Source: Synchiropus splendidus (Eukaryota; Chordata; Actinopteri; Syngnathiformes; Callionymidae). From it: DNA of 64,000 nt. The position numbers and the translations under genes are program-made. Where the stretch lies: positions 11,905,001 through 11,969,000 of the forward strand of contig NC_071336.1 of assembly GCF_027744825.2 (NCBI RefSeq), given 5' to 3'. The notes below the pieces were generated by a model, which was not told the origin of the DNA, searched no databases, and was given only the letters and a program-made list of their open reading frames with translations. Each line of letters begins with the position of its first letter. Position 1 is the stretch's first letter. Shown here one piece after another: positions 1 to 14,482 of this stretch.

Positions 1-2495
1 CCTGGAGAGATGAATGAAGAGACAAAGACACAAACACACACACACAGAGGCTCCCAGCACACTTCCCGGTCCGGATCCTTGTCCTCGCCAGGAACCTGCG
101 GGTCTTCCACACGCACACGGCATATCGAAAACAAAATGGCCAAACAAATATTAGTATGGCATCATTTTTAGTTATTCTTTGGTGATCATCTAATGGATTT
201 TCTCTATTGTTCATCGGACATGTGGCTCGCGCATGATTCATCCACAGTGAGGGGTGGAAGGTTTTCTTTTTATTTTAGCCATTCATGGTATTGTGGTGTC
301 GCTGTGGAATGAAAAGAGCACCGTTTCTTTTTGCTTTGACAAGGTGCAAGGACATGCGGTGTAAGGAAGAGTGGAGAAGCAGCAAGCTTTCAATGAATAT
401 ATGCGACCATGAAAAAGAGCAGTTACTAATACACAGCTCAGATATCGACAAGTTCACAGTGTAACCGTCAGCTCTGTTTACAACCTCTCAAGAAATCGCT
501 GACAAGAGCTGTACAAGAGAAAAGGAATGCTAGTGGATAGTGTTTAATAGTACAGTCTGTAGGTACTGCTACTTACTGTGATTTCATAACCGTAACATTT
601 ATTTGCTTTATTTCCATTTATTTTCCAATGTGGTTTTTGGTCAATTCACATGCAGTTCGTGTACAGCTATTGCTACAGTGTCTTTCCAGTTGAATCAGAA
701 TTATGGATAGTAATCCACGCCACATCTTTCTCCACCTTTCACTTCCTTTAGATATATTTCAGCTTTAATTTGGTTTGAAAACGTGGAGCGTTTCACAAAA
801 CCAGATTGATTTGGTCTTTTGAAATTGTCATTTTCATACTTAAATATATATATAGCAGTGCAAATTAAATTGCAGAGGAAACAGTTCCACAGTTTAGCAC
901 CCGATGAAGTCATTCTCAGTTTCACTGAACTGCTGGACTGAGAGACAAAACTGTCTTGAAAGACTGTATGAGTTTTAAACAGTTCATAACAAAAATGAAA
1001 GACTTAATTCTTGATCAAGATCTGAAGGCAGACAGATGTTGCATCCTGTTAAGTTTCACTTTCTAGCCAGCCAGTTTGATAACTGTCAACAGCTTACATG
1101 TGTCTGGGCAAGAAGAACCTTTCACAGACAGATCTTTAACATTCATGACCTCAGCTTGTTTCATAACAGTAGTCATTCACTGTGTATTTCCATTTTGGAC
1201 TGCATTTATTTGGTACTGAATTTAGCTATAAGCCAACTATTAAACAATGAGGTAAACGTTGGTGCCCTACGAGTGTAAGTAAAGGTTTGAAATGAAACAT
1301 CATGCCAGCTGTCAGACAGTCTTTGCCACCGCAGGTCAGACAAGGAACACTCCATTTTTCTGCTGTGAAGATGTGTGGTCAAGCAAGAGGAGCATCAGGT
1401 TTCAAAACAAGTTTGAAAACAACAAGTTTCCTCTGTGAGTTTGAGGTTGTTCACAGGTTCTAATCCTTCATGATCTAACAACACCATATCGCACCAGACT
1501 AGTTCAAGTCACATGACTATACTTTGGTCAGAGAGGGAGAGGGAGCCAGATCGTCCTTCATTTTTTTCTTTCTCCAAACAGCAAGACAGTGATTTGCATT
1601 TCACTTAATCCCACACAACAGTCTTGGCACCGAAATGAACACTGGCGTCCTTTTCTCAACACTGCCAGAGAAATGTATTACACTGGGAAGATAAAAATCC
1701 TCACAAGGACTGCCTTCTGCAATTTGTACAATTCAAATGTGAAACCTTTTCATTTGGGGGATTGAAGAATCCGCTTTTTTTTCTTCTCTGATTTAGTTAT
1801 GGGCTTTTCAAAATCACTCAAGAGTCTGTCAAACTCCAGCTAATGATTTCATTGGAATATTTTTAATTACAGGCTGTGGGGATGATGGACAGATACTGTG
1901 AGAGATTCTCTAAACTGGGAGAAAGGCAGCCAATGGGAGAGTATACTTGGTTGAGACACGGAAGTGGAGACGTTTGGAGACTAAGTTGAAGAGGACGGAG
2001 AGAACATGTTGGGCACAGAAATGTACTACGTGGGAGAAGAAGAGTATGACAACCAAAGAGGATGTGATGGAGGACATGAAGATGAGGGGATGACTGGGGT
2101 GGATGGCCTGAAGTGCAAAGAAGAAGCAAGTCAAGTGGTTAGGCAATGTTTGACACATACCTGCTATGTACGTAAATCTTAGGAAAAATATTTTCATTGA
2201 CTCTCAGAAAAATCTTGATCGGTGTGATACAAAAAACTGTTCTGGTCTCCAGCGACTGCTCATGTTACTTCAGCTGGTAGGGCCAGCAGGCTGTCAGTGC
2301 AGATGTGTGAGTCGGCTTGTCAGTGCTGCGTCCTCCGGCTGTCGTTCGTGACAGTGAATGAGACTGGTGATGAGGACAGAGATGCTTCTACTGACAACAA
2401 GAGCAGTGCTACAGTAATGGCGGAAGAATATTTCTGCATTCTGGTCGGGACGCTTCCGCCCTGACCTTGATAATAGATGCTAAAGCTGTGAGCTC
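1..2495. other. Intergenic, nothing recognised
   Basis: Only short chance frames are present. A minus-strand peptide at 701-925 contains SGAKLWN, faintly like the C-terminal GAKLWN motif of fish LINE reverse transcriptases, but there is no supporting context. Confidence 0.5.
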
Positions 2496-2678
2496 GTGAT
2501 GGGCTGATGAAATGTCATGAAACAGTGCCCCCATTTTCAGAGCTCTGTAGGTGGCGCTCCTGATTTAAAAATGATGCCAGGTTCAGTTGAAATGGTTGTT
2601 CCAATCCAAAGATTTTAATGCAGAGAGCGCCATCTCGTGGGCTAAAAATGTGGACATGAAGCCTCATCAGCCCATCAC
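2496..2678. mobile_element. Short inverted-repeat element (MITE), copy A
   Basis: The element begins gtgatgggctgatga and ends with its exact inverse, tcatcagcccatcac, 183 bp in all. The interior carries 'taggtggcgctc', 'gaaatggttgtt' and 'gagagcgccatct', which recur in the copies at 8398, 24194 and 28088. No coding. No convincing target duplication is visible. Confidence 0.75.
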
Positions 2679-4371
2679 CAGTCCTGTGTGTCCCTGAACA
2701 AACTCAGCCTGGAGTTGATGCACGTCCACAGGGACCGTCTGGAAGAAGGAATAGAAAGTGTCCACTTGGTAATTTGACAGGTTCAGCCAGTAGTTTAAGA
2801 AATATGACTGCTGACTGGGAAATAAATGTCCCTTCCCAACCCTCCCTCCCCTATGATGTTTTTACTGAGGAGAGATATTGTAAATCATTTGATGCTGATT
2901 TACAGCCAAAAGCTGAAACTTCCCTGAAAAGTCAGACACGAAAAGAGCTACTTTCAGACCCGCTATAACCCTCCAGGGTGTATTTCATTTTACCTTTCAA
3001 GTATTTCTGAGTTCTCTATAAAGGCTTTACCAACTGGGCTGTCATAGAACAAGATGGAACATGTGTCTCAATTATAAATGATGTTCCCATTTCCCCCACT
3101 TTGTCAGCTGTTTTTCGAGATGTGGGTGACTTTTGAGTACAACTCCAGCCTCATTCGAAACCGAGCCCAAGCCAGTGAATGAAAACCGATCGCTGTGTTC
3201 TTCACATCTGTTTGAAACATTTGACCCGCAGATGCAGTTCATCTATATCAGGTTTACGGTCTCACCGACCAACAAAATGCAGTGAAGTAAGATCTTCCCA
3301 CATACAGATACAAACACAGAAAAAAACATGTCAATAGTGAGCGTAAGAGCTTCAGCGGGAGCGTTAAATAAATGATGAGGAGTTCAAAAGTGAACGTGTT
3401 TGTTCTCTTAGCAGCCAGCATGGTCTCTGAAAACAGGTAAAGGATTGCTTCTCTCCATAATGTCAGCAGCAGCTGAATGGGTTGAAAAAAAAAAGGCTTC
3501 TACTGTTTAGTAGTATAATTGTTGGCTGTGTTGTGTTTCTGTGGACATGAGAGGTTCAGATGACCCTCAGATGATTGAGGTGCTGCTTAGCTCAGAGCTT
3601 AATAGGTTGTTTTGCATCACTGCTTCCAGCTTGGCCCCGCATGAGTGAAATATGGCCTCCCCAGGGCTCTGACATTACCCTGCTCTTTATTCATATCCAT
3701 ATTTATTCCTCAAACTCATCCTCCTACTCCCCTGCTCACCTGTCCGTCACTCACCGTAATGTGATATTCAGTACAAACATGTCGCAAAAAGCACATCATT
3801 CGTTTTGAAAGAGTTTTTCAAAACAGTCCTTTGATCGTCACTCATTCATGTTCTGTTATCGAGAATTCCCGTTGGGATTATCCAATCTTTGCCCGAGTAG
3901 CCGGCAAACATGAAGGTGCATGGGGTGGCAGGAGTCTGTTTACCAGCCGGGCGTGTTGTGTCATCTGATGGAGATAATTAGCATGAGAATTGAACCATCA
4001 CATCGCGCTGGAGTGTTGTGTGATGACTCCTGCGTGGCTGTCAATTCAACATTTACCTTTCTGGACTGACAAACACGTCAGCCGGAGCTTGTGTTTGACT
4101 CCGCTGCCGCAGATCATCCCAAACTGTGGAGGCGCTTGTCACTTCGCGTGGAGATCAATGGAGGCTGTCGCACGTTCACTTTGTCAGAGCGGAAGCAGCC
4201 GTAACCTTTATTGTGATGCAATTTAGACTTCCAGAATGAAATGTGAAAGGATTATTGTGAGTAGAGGGGATGACTGAGAGTGGCTCAGCACAGGTGGGCG
4301 GAGCTTCACCTGTGACGCGCTGCATGGTTTTGACAGAATAAAAATCCTTTGCTTGCTAACCCCCGGGAAAT
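2679..4371. other. Intergenic, nothing recognised
   Basis: I see no exon-like similarity, RNA gene or recognisable repeat. Short open frames at 3575-3808 and 3990-4226 have no family resemblance. Confidence 0.5.
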
Positions 4372-5286
4372 TAGTGATGTTCGATTCCACTGATTTTGTT
4401 TCCGATCCGATACCGAGTAATATTCAGGCTGGTATCGGCGATACTGATATCGATACTTATGTGTATGTGACAACACCTGATCATAGCTTCCTTAAGATAC
4501 AAGGATGAGTAAATAGCTTATTGTTTCTTTATTTACTCTGAAAAATCCAAACATTTAAATAAATTATTCTTTAATTATTTGTGAATATTATTTATGAGTG
4601 ATTTAATTCCCAGGTATCTCACTGAAAAACAAGTTATGGGACTAGTCAGCACTGAATACTTAATATTATTAGGTTCAATGATCTACAAAAAGGCGGTACA
4701 AGCAATTATTACACTGGCAACTACAAACTGAAATTGCGTGTAAAATATTGAAACAAATAATGCCACAATAATTGCATTGTTAAATGAATATAAATTATTA
4801 ATAATTCACGTTTTTACAGTTAATTTAACAGTTAAGTTTGATTGAAAATAATACAATGTTTGGTAAACTTGTGTTTTATTCATCTTTTCTAGTACATGTT
4901 TCACCAAGACTGTTTTACTCTCATTGCACTGTATAATTTCAAAGATCTACTTTAAGTGGTGAATTTATTTCAGCAATACTCACACTAATACTTATTATTA
5001 TTATTATTTATTATATAATTATTTATATGATTGATCACTTTACTTTACCTGGATATTGCCTGCCTGCTGCATGGAATGACTCCGCCAGAGACGTCTGTCT
5101 CACCCTGGTAGCTGCTCCTGAGGCGGACGCTGAACCCCCAGAATCCCTATCGTTTAGTTACTTTTCATTGTGTTCCTGTTAAGGATATACATTACCTTGA
5201 ATTACTGAAGTATTTGAATCGATTTTAAACAATCAAGATCCGGTATCGGAGGTATCGATATTTCAAGATCGATCCGCACATCACAA
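4372..5286. mobile_element. Non-autonomous hAT-like element
   Basis: The left end is TAGTGATGTTCGATTCC and the right end gatccgcACATCACAA, giving imperfect terminal inverted repeats with the hAT-style YARNG start. Candidate 8-bp target duplications flank it: cgggaaat (4364-4371) and ctgggaat (5287-5294), 6 of 8 matching. Subterminal 'ggtatcgg'/'gatatcgatac' repeats occur at both ends, as in common fish elements that begin this way. The 0.9-kb AT-rich interior has no transposase frame. Confidence 0.7.
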
Positions 5287-6049
<763 letters not shown>

Positions 6050-6075
6050 TATATATTTATATATATATTTATATA

Positions 6076-8397
6076 CGTCTATGTGAACTTTCTAATGAAA
6101 GTTTTATTGCATCTTAATTCTGACTTTTTGTGACTAAGAAACTTTTTTTTTTGTGAACTTATGGGACTGACTCTTATTTTTAACAAATCCAGTATTTTTG
6201 TGTTCTCTGGCTGGTTTCTGAACTCCAGTAAAGCCCACACTGGGTTCACAAAGACAAAGTCAGCTCACACTTGTTGGCTCGCACTTTGAAAGCTAATGCT
6301 TCCTCCTGAGGACAGACTGCGGCGCTCCCGGCGTTACTTTCTAATCGGACGCCATGATGTACATCTGTGCTGGATTCGTCCTTGATGCTCGAGGGCAACA
6401 GAGGGGGGCGTCAGCATCTTGGTGGACGCACACGGCGCTAAACTGTGCTGCAGCCTGAAACGCCTCCTCTGCGATTACCGGCTCTGACACGAGGACATCG
6501 CAGGCCAGCTGCTTCGCCACCTGCCCGAGAAAAAGAGCGAATCAGCGGACGCATGAATCAGCGTGATGGTGACGAGAGATGCGGCCGAGAGCAGGGACGA
6601 AAGAGAAGGGTGGGAAAATGAGGAACTCGAAGTGAGAGTGAAGTGGAATCGCAGGGGAGAGAGCCAGAAGAGGAGGTGATGTCCCAAACATCAACACTGC
6701 AAGATCCCTGAATTATTAAAGCTCCGTTCAATGATGTGATCTTTCAAAGCAGGAGACCATAAAAACAGACAATACATTTTCATTCGTGCCTGCCTTATTC
6801 TGTTCGACGCTGCACACTTGGTATTCAGGGACATCATTACCAAAATCTACAAAAGCCCTTATCAGTTATAGCACGGCGTAGCTCTGCACCCGGCTGGCGG
6901 ATTGTCAGCCTTACATCTCTGCTTCACATCTCCTGGCGTCTGAAAAGAGACGTCCCGGCCGGATTTTCGACAATGTTTCTGACATTTCCATTAGCTGGGA
7001 TGAAAGTGAGGAAGGTGTTGGACGGCCTGGACAAAGAGCAACAATGGTTACACTTCGAGTGAATCACCAAACTTCTCATGTGCACAATCCAGTCACACTT
7101 CTCCGACTCTAGAAATACCATCACCGTGTTAGTTGACCATGTCTCATCAGGAATACAAGTTTCATTCAAAGCTTAAAAGATAATGGAAGCTTTTACTGTT
7201 GCAGTCCATTATGGAACCTTTTTTTTTTTGTTTGACATTTCAGCCTCTGATTCTATTAACCAAATTAGCAACAGCGGTTTTATTGTTCTCTTCTTTGATC
7301 GTTCTGCTCATTATGTCAACAAGCTTAAATGGAACAAATATTAAATATACATTAACTAACATCAATGTTCAGATTTTCAGCGTGGCACCTGCAGTTCCCA
7401 TCTGCCCGTGCTTCCACTAAAACTCCAGGGGAGGTACACAGTCACCGTCTGCTAGAGACCAAGGGCGAACAAGAGAGGAAAGGTTATCTTTTGTGATGAT
7501 GTTCCGGTGCATTGCACCAGGAAAAAACACCAGAGAAGTTTGTGCGGTTCAATATGATGACATGTTTCTCCCAATTATAGCAATGTCTCTGATAATTGGA
7601 GAAGGCTGGGTTCTAACTGAGGCCCACCTGGAGCCCTGGACGCACAGGCGATTCATCACAAGCAGGTGGCGCTACCAATATCATACAAATGACATCACTA
7701 TGCAGATTATGCCCCGAAACGTCTGGTGGAATAATGCTTGCAGACAGTAATGTGTGTGTAACGTCTGTGTGGGAGCAGATGTTTTAAGAGATGTGTGTTT
7801 GTGTGCGCCCCACTGTGGGTGCCTCATACTTTATCAAACTCTGTAGTTCAAGTCAACACACTTTTTGTCAGAGGTCATGTTGGGGAAAATAAATGGCTAG
7901 ATAGCAAGTTCTTTTTTTACTTTGATATTTGTTCTATTCAAAAATGATTTGTCATGATTGTGATGTTGCATGCTGGGGGTACAAAATGTAGAGAAAAAAT
8001 GTCGAAAACTGTTCCTGGACAATTGTTTTTTTCTTCAAAATATTTTTTTTTAGTAAGAGCGATCATTATTTTGTGATTATTTTTTATCTTTACGACTTTT
8101 ATCCCTGTGTGTAAACAATTCTAATTAGGAGTGTGACAAAGATTCCCAGAATTTTCTTTCCAATACATCTGTTAGCTTATTATTTCAGTAATCTTACCAA
8201 CAGATGAACAGACAGACGTCGACAAAAACCAAACCTATTTGTGGTATGTAAAGTTTAGCTTAGTTATTTAACCAAAACATACTGGTTAAACAGTATGGCA
8301 AGAGGTGCAGTATACTGTAGTATCCACATGCTGTTTTTACTCAAACTGAACTTGGAAATTTGCTATTAAAAAACAAATAACAAAAACAAAAAACTTG
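6076..8397. other. Intergenic, nothing recognised
   Basis: Scattered short frames only. The 7435-7750 stretch is open on the plus strand for 85 codons without family similarity. Confidence 0.5.
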
Positions 8398-8538
8398 AAC
8401 CAGTGTTCTCTTTTTTAGCTCAGTAGGTGGTGCTCTTGGTTTAAAAACAATATGAGGTTTTTCATTGAAATGGTTGTTGACAACCCTCTAGTGGCCTCTG
8501 AAAATGAGGACAATGTTTCATGAAGCCTCATCAGCCTG
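8398..8538. mobile_element. Short inverted-repeat element, copy B
   Basis: Shares 'cagtaggtggtgctcttgg', 'gaaatggttgtt' and 'ctagtggcctctgaaaatga' with the other copies and ends 'ttcatgaagcctcatcagcc'. The left terminal repeat is degraded or lost. Confidence 0.65.
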
Positions 8539-10295
8539 TCTCTACTAAAGACTGATTTAACTGCGATATTGTGAGTGACTTATGCTCTAAGTTTTTGTGT
8601 TATTCAACCATTTTTTTAAATCTTTCACATCACAGATGAATGAATAGACAATTATACCGTCCTCTCTGAACTTAGACACTTGGTGTTTTTAAATCAAAAA
8701 GTGACTTTCCAGAGTCTCCGACTTCCGCTCTAGACGTGAGATTGGCGCTGTAAAGCATGAACAGTTCACGAAGCATTGTTTGAATCGGGCCAGGTATTGC
8801 GGGATCAATGCGACAGCAACTGAGTCGCTGACACAATAATGAATGCCCCAGCATTTCAATCTTGCTCATTGGTGGCTTATTACTCACATATTTGGCATTT
8901 TGCTCACAAAAGAGTCACAGCTGCAGCTCTCTTGTCTTTTGTTCATTAAGATCCCGGAATAATCCGGCTACAGTAGCATGTAGCAGCGCTGTATAAATCG
9001 CCTGCCAGGTTTTCAGACACCTGACTCTGTAAAACTTACACTTCCTTCCAAGTCCTGGACTGGTGATTGACAGCAGAGCCTGCGGGGAGCCCATGAATCA
9101 TCGACGGGCACTCTGAGCTCCAGGCAGGCAGCAAATTCTCAGACAAAAGTAATAAAACGTTCAAGTCAACAGCTTCATGAACTATTTATCTTGCTGGAAT
9201 CCGTCCTGCGGTTCTGCTCTTCTGCAGCCACCACGCACGTCAGAGCAGCCGCCGGCCGTCAGGCGTTATTGAAAATTTGATTCAGTTTCCCAAGTTGTCA
9301 CTTTTTAAGGCCCAATAAAGAAGTGTGCTTGTGCGAGAGGAGGTGAGAAGTGAACACAGGAGTGACGGCGTGAGGATAAATAAGAGCCGTAAAAGGTTTA
9401 CACTGCACATCATTAACAGATGTGGACATCAGAAGCAGAGAAACCAAACACAACTGACGTCTCAAGAACAAAGAGTAGCACCTGAATAAATGCCCACTTC
9501 AGTGAAACAATGCTTTCACTCAGAGTGTATTAGTACAGCAAAAGACGATTATGAATTTGTGTTCTGATGCCCCTTTAAATGATTGAAACATACATGAAGA
9601 CAAAGCATTGCCACTTAGCAAGTTATTCATGATACTGTATACTATTGCTTAATATACCTCATGCTGTGGCTTCTGCATTTAGATTGAAACCTTTTGTTTT
9701 TGTTTCATGCTCACGCGCCTTTCATTTAAGTTTAAATCCTTCTTTGATGTGGCCATGAACACTGGCTGTCCGCTGTCTGAGGTACACCTGCTGCAGCTGC
9801 ACCAAAGCTTCTAGATGTGGTGAAGACCACTCACTGAAGTTCAAACTGAGCGTCAGGATGGGGCGGATCTGAGAGACTCCGAGAGGTGGCAGGGTTGTTG
9901 GTGCCAGACGGGCTGCTGTTCTACTGGAAGTTTCACAGAGAGAAAATATCCAGTGAGCAGCAGTTGCGAGTTGAAATCAGAGGTCAGTGTTTGAGTCAAT
10001 GGTTTGAGTTTCAGTGGCATGATGATAACAGCCAGAATGAAGGGATCTGTTTTAAAGGCAAATTGTTGATACTGACAATATGGTTTACAATAGGACGAAG
10101 GACAAGGCTTTTCCTTAGATCATCCTTAACTCGTTCACCTGGGAGACAAATGTGTTGTGACATCTGCTGTAATCTATGGTTCCTGCTGGGCTCCCAGGGC
10201 CTTAAACATGAGACACAGTAATATTTCAGTGGTGAAATTGGATATATTGGATTAACAGTAAATGTGTCATATGAATGAAAGCAAAATAAAACAAG
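8539..10295. other. Intergenic, nothing recognised
   Basis: A 111-codon plus-strand frame at 9886-10221 has no recognisable motif and is probably chance. No repeat family is identified. Confidence 0.5.
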
Positions 10296-11328
10296 TGCAT
10301 AATTTTGGGCAGCACAACAGAAAAAAATCCCATTGATATTTTGTCACCGTCCCTAGCCTGTAATAAGTGTCTGGATTGTAGATGAAGGTGTTTTAGACCA
10401 TTTTGCCATCTCTCTCAGGTTCAATGGCTTTAAAATTTCAAACTATCCCAAAGATTGTCAATGCTATTCAAGTCTGGGGACTGGGATGACCATTCCAGAA
10501 CAGTGTCTTAGTTGTTCTGAATGAATGGCTGGGTTGTGGTGTGTGCCCAAATATCAATCCCAGGTGTAACTTCAACTTTGTGATGGACTCATGAACATTA
10601 TTCTCAAGAATCTGCTGGCACTGACTGGAATCCATGCAACACTTTACTTTAACAAGGTTCCCAGTGGCAGCACTCGCCACACAGCCCAACAGCATGATGG
10701 AACCTCCACCAAACCTACCTGTGGGCAACAAGTGTTTTTCTTGGAATGCGGTGTGCTTATGCAAGATGATCTTGAACCTCTTTGGAGGTGGTCTGTGGGT
10801 TGTTTTTGACCATTCTCGCCATCCTTCACATCTCTGATAGCTTTGTGGCGTTCCAGACTTCCATGCCTGTAGACCTCCATTTCCTCTCTATGGTCTCCCA
10901 TAAAAATCTCCCCCAAATCCTCAGTAATAATAATAATAGTAATAGTTGTTTTCAGGTCATTTGAGAGTTGTTGTGACGCCACTCTTCAAAGGAGAGTCAA
11001 AATGAAGAACACCTTCAATACCTTTTCTCATGTTTGTATACACCAGTGTGTGCAGTTCAATGCTGAGTGAGATCATCAGACCTGTTTTGTGCTCCAATAA
11101 GTAGTTCCAAACATTCAAATTGGTAAAATGACAAGGGAGCCCAATATTTTGCACCGCATTTAATCACATACAGTACAAATGAATATCGCCACACTGTAAG
11201 TTTTTGCCTCAAAAACACCAGTACTCTTTGATTAGAAAATGAATGGCATGGCATTTTAAGTTTTTCCTGTCAAGATAAAGTCAATTATAAAGCATCCTCC
11301 TCTGAGCGGTGCCCAAACTTTTGTATAA
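10296..11328 (-). mobile_element. Decayed Tc1/mariner-type element
   Basis: The ends are inverted relatives: 'taattttgggcagc' at the left and 'ggtgcccaaacttttgtata' at the right. On the minus strand the interior encodes Tc1 transposase pieces: FGGGSIMLLGC and GNLVKVK (about 10590-10720). After a frameshift comes VLEWSSQSPDLNSIDNLW (about 10440-10495), the conserved block with the second catalytic Asp. The element is about 1.03 kb, shorter than a full Tc1, and cannot make a complete protein. An (ATT)n run at about 10922-10940 interrupts it. Confidence 0.75.
10444..10764 (-). pseudogene. Tc1-like transposase fragment, frameshifted
   Basis: Reading from 10764, the frame gives HTAFQEKHLLPTGRFGGG, SIMLLGCVASAATGNL and VKVKCCMDSSQCQQILE, which match the GGGSIMLWGCF...GTG...L region of Tc1 transposases. 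The frame is then lost before the LEWPSQSPDLNPIENLW equivalent, which appears in another frame at about 10440-10495. The N-terminal DNA-binding part and the first catalytic Asp region are not recognisable. Confidence 0.7.
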
Positions 11329-12616
11329 AGCTGGAAGTGAAACTTGATAAGTTAAACCGCGGTTTATACATCAGGCAAAGTGAGTTTACAAATCCATTTA
11401 TCAGCAATAGATTATGTGTTGACGATAAAAATGTGTAAAATTATTTGTTCACCAAAAATCTGTTGAATGAAATAAACAAAATAATTTATTCTAAACATTT
11501 TAAATGTTTTAAGTCCAACTGTTTTCAGTCTGTGTTCATTTTGATTTTCGATTGCTTTTGGCTGCCTCTGTGAGGGTGGTGGAGAGACGTCCGGCCGTTT
11601 CATGAGTGGATCACATCCCTCGTCTTTTTTTACATCCACCCCTAAAATACTGATACTTCATAGTTTTGTTTGGGTTTCTACATGGACGCATCGAGTTAAG
11701 AATGTGTCGTTTGAGTGTACGTTTTAGCCAACAGAGAGGAGTAAAGAAATGTGCAACGTCAGAGTGGTGTGGAAAAGCAGGTGCTGTTGGCGGCTATTAA
11801 ATGTCACTAGGCAGAGAGTCATGACGCAGTTGTTTCTGGGTCTTTTGTGGTAATTGTGTCTTGAACCATTTCTTTAGTGTTTTTGAAATAACTATGTAAA
11901 CTTATGTACTTGGAAGAGATTCTTTGTTTTCTTGCATCAAGTTGGAGTGCATCATTTATTTTATTTTCATTATGATTATTTTTTTAATGAATGCACAGCA
12001 GTGCTTTTTGACATTTAATGTTGCGAGGTACATTGCAAAAGTGGACTTAAGGTCTCTTTTTGAGCACCCATCCTTCCCAGGGCTGTGACATGAACCCAGA
12101 GATTGGACAACAACAGAGAGAGGTTAACACTAAAGATTTTGAAAAGGACTCATTTCCAGGCAGTTAAAAGCTATATAAGAACCAACCGTAATCAGTTCTA
12201 TTTCAGAGAGATGAACGTGTTTGCTTTTTCCAAAATATTTTGATTGGAACATCAACTCTTCTTATTTGTTGATTTCACGGCTGAATGTTTTCAGCCCTTG
12301 AATAGTCTCTTTGGCAATCACTCCGTCATTGTGTACCACCCAGGGGGGCCGACCCAACTTACACAGGGGTAGGAAATAACATTTCCAGACAGGCCACTAT
12401 ACATACTGTATAGACCAGGACTGTTGGGAGGGGCTGTCACAAGCAAAAGATATGTGTGTGACATTTTTTTTTCATAAAATGAGAACTATTTAAATACAAG
12501 TACAAACTGGAGGGAGGCGGAGAGTGGTAAAATATCATAGCAACTATGCAAATAAAGTTCTGAAAAGGACAGCTATCATTAAAAAGCAAACTCTTGAAAT
12601 CAATTTTAGCTATGAA
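11329..12616. other. Intergenic, nothing recognised
   Basis: AT-rich; no gene or repeat family recognised. Confidence 0.5.
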
Positions 12617-12820
12617 GCGTGGGTTTCCTCTGGGTACTCCGGTTTCCTCCCACAAACTAAAGACATGCTCACTAAGTTAATTGGACCCTCTAATATTGCC
12701 TGTGTGTGTGACCTGTGATGGACTGGCGACCTGTCCAGGGTGTCCTCCTGCCTTTCACCCAATGACTGCTGGCACTCCCTGCAACCCGGAACAGGACTAA
12801 GCGCTGGTTAACTCAAAATG
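12617..12820 (+). repeat. Common teleost interspersed repeat (tcctcccac block)
   Basis: Contains 'gcgtgggtttcctctgggta', 'ctccggtttcctcccaca', 'aaagacatgct', 'gatggactggcgacctgtcc' and 'agcgctggtta', the signature of a very abundant fish repeat. It runs into an (ATA)n tail. Related copies in the opposite sense are at 18230, 43250 and 61691. Confidence 0.75.
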
Positions 12821-12824
12821 TATG

Positions 12825-12848
12825 TATAATAATAATAATAATAATAAC

Positions 12849-12883
<35 letters not shown>
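12825..12883. repeat. (ATA)n microsatellite
   Basis: About 19 ATA units with one interruption, directly after the interspersed repeat, as expected of a tail-seeded microsatellite. Confidence 0.95.
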
Positions 12884-12885
<2 letters not shown>

Positions 12886-14459
12886 TTCAATTATCATGGA
12901 AATAGTCATTTTAAGGTATTTTCTTTTCAAATAATATAAGACAATGTGCATATTAGTCCCAAATATATATGGTATTTTTCAACATGAATCAAGAAATGTA
13001 AGTGATGAGAATGTTTTTTAAATAGTGACGTTTTAATAGCTGGAAGGGAAATGAAATTGCAATCTGGAAATGGGAAATTACAGAACAATGTTCCATTAAA
13101 AATGTAATCTAAATGACATTAAAGGTAAATAAATACATTTAAAACCAAAAAGAAAAATCCTTTAGACAACTCAACTCTACAGCTGTGTTATTATCACTCT
13201 TGAAACTCTCAGAATAGTTCCACAGTTTTGATGTCAGATGGAGGCTAAGAGCTGGCCAGTTCTGCACTGAGCCTTGAGATCTTGGGGCGGCGCTGTGATT
13301 TGGACCTGCAGGACCTCAGACTGTAATTACTGGGCCCCATGACAGGGTATGGCTTCGCCGTAAAAGAATTTTAGGAGAAAGTTCCACGGCTCCTGAGATG
13401 ATGTCTAAAGCGCTACATTTTCTCAGTGACATCACGCCTGACATCAGCCGGAGGTTATCACAGTTCACCAGCCTTTACATCTGGTCTGAGCCGCAGTGCT
13501 GCTTGTTCACCACAGGAGGTACATTGCCTGATAAAAACCAACCGGTTTTCATGCTCTCACTTCAAAGTCATCAGATAAATTATACTATCAGTGGAAGTCG
13601 GATGAGATATTTATCTGTTAACGCACAACAAAGAAACACTTCACAAATAAAACATGTCAAATCTAAAAGCAGAGCGAGAGACGGAATGCACAGGCTTTTA
13701 ATTGAGACGACAAAACGGCCTTCAGACTCATTTATTTTTGAGTCTGTGGAGTTCATGTCGGGCGAAGTCTCACACTGAGCAAACCCGGTTCATCAAAACA
13801 AACCTCATTCATTTTGTATGAATTTACCAGTTTATTTTTAGTAAAAGAGCACAGACGCTGCATAGGAAATTAGCAGCGAGCAGCTCAGATGCCGAGGCCA
13901 ACAAAGCAAAAAACAAAAATGTGACTGGGATGAAGATTTCATCACACGTCCTTTATTTGTTTTGGACTTATTTTAATGAGGTCTAATCAAACTGAGATGA
14001 GCTTTATCGGTGCGGAAGTTAATTTGAACAGTTATTCTAGCAAATGTACAAAGTCCTGCAGGAATCAAAGCGACGCTTGGGGATGTTTTGTTTTTAGTCA
14101 AGATACAGGCTGTTCATTTTTGCCAAGTCTTAATCAGGTATTGTAACACACACAAGCAGCAAATGGTCAAACTGTATACGCTTGTTTATGTCAACAGCAG
14201 TAACACAACACACAACAAAACAGCACTATAAATACAGGTAAGTACATTGGAACCAAAGGAAACTAGAAAGAAAGGCTCGTGTGGTGCTGTCTGTTAAACC
14301 AGTGAGAAGAAAAAGAAAAAAATGATAAAGAGAGTCACCTATTCTTAAAATTAATTAGAACATTTTATGGCGATACTTTCATTTACACTTTACTTAAATC
14401 TTCTTTGGAGTTTAAGTAAAATAGATTAATTTATGATATTTAGACATTGTTTAATTATA
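12884..14459. other. Intergenic, nothing recognised
   Basis: A 126-codon frame at 13398-13778 on the plus strand has no family similarity. No repeat identified. Confidence 0.5.
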
Positions 14460-14482
14460 TTTATTTTATTCAGAACTTTATT
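14460..14482 (-). terminator. serpinh2: Candidate poly(A) signals for serpinh2
   Basis: AATAAA occurs three times on the minus strand (14482-14477, 14470-14465, 14465-14460), about 320-345 nt after the stop codon. This spacing is reasonable for a 3' UTR. The UTR would include the hAT fragment at 14640-14705. No transcript evidence is available. Confidence 0.35.

Noticed and set aside
701..925. Possible LINE reverse-transcriptase C-terminus (SGAKLWN)
   Set aside because: One short motif only, no continuing similarity or nearby LINE tail.
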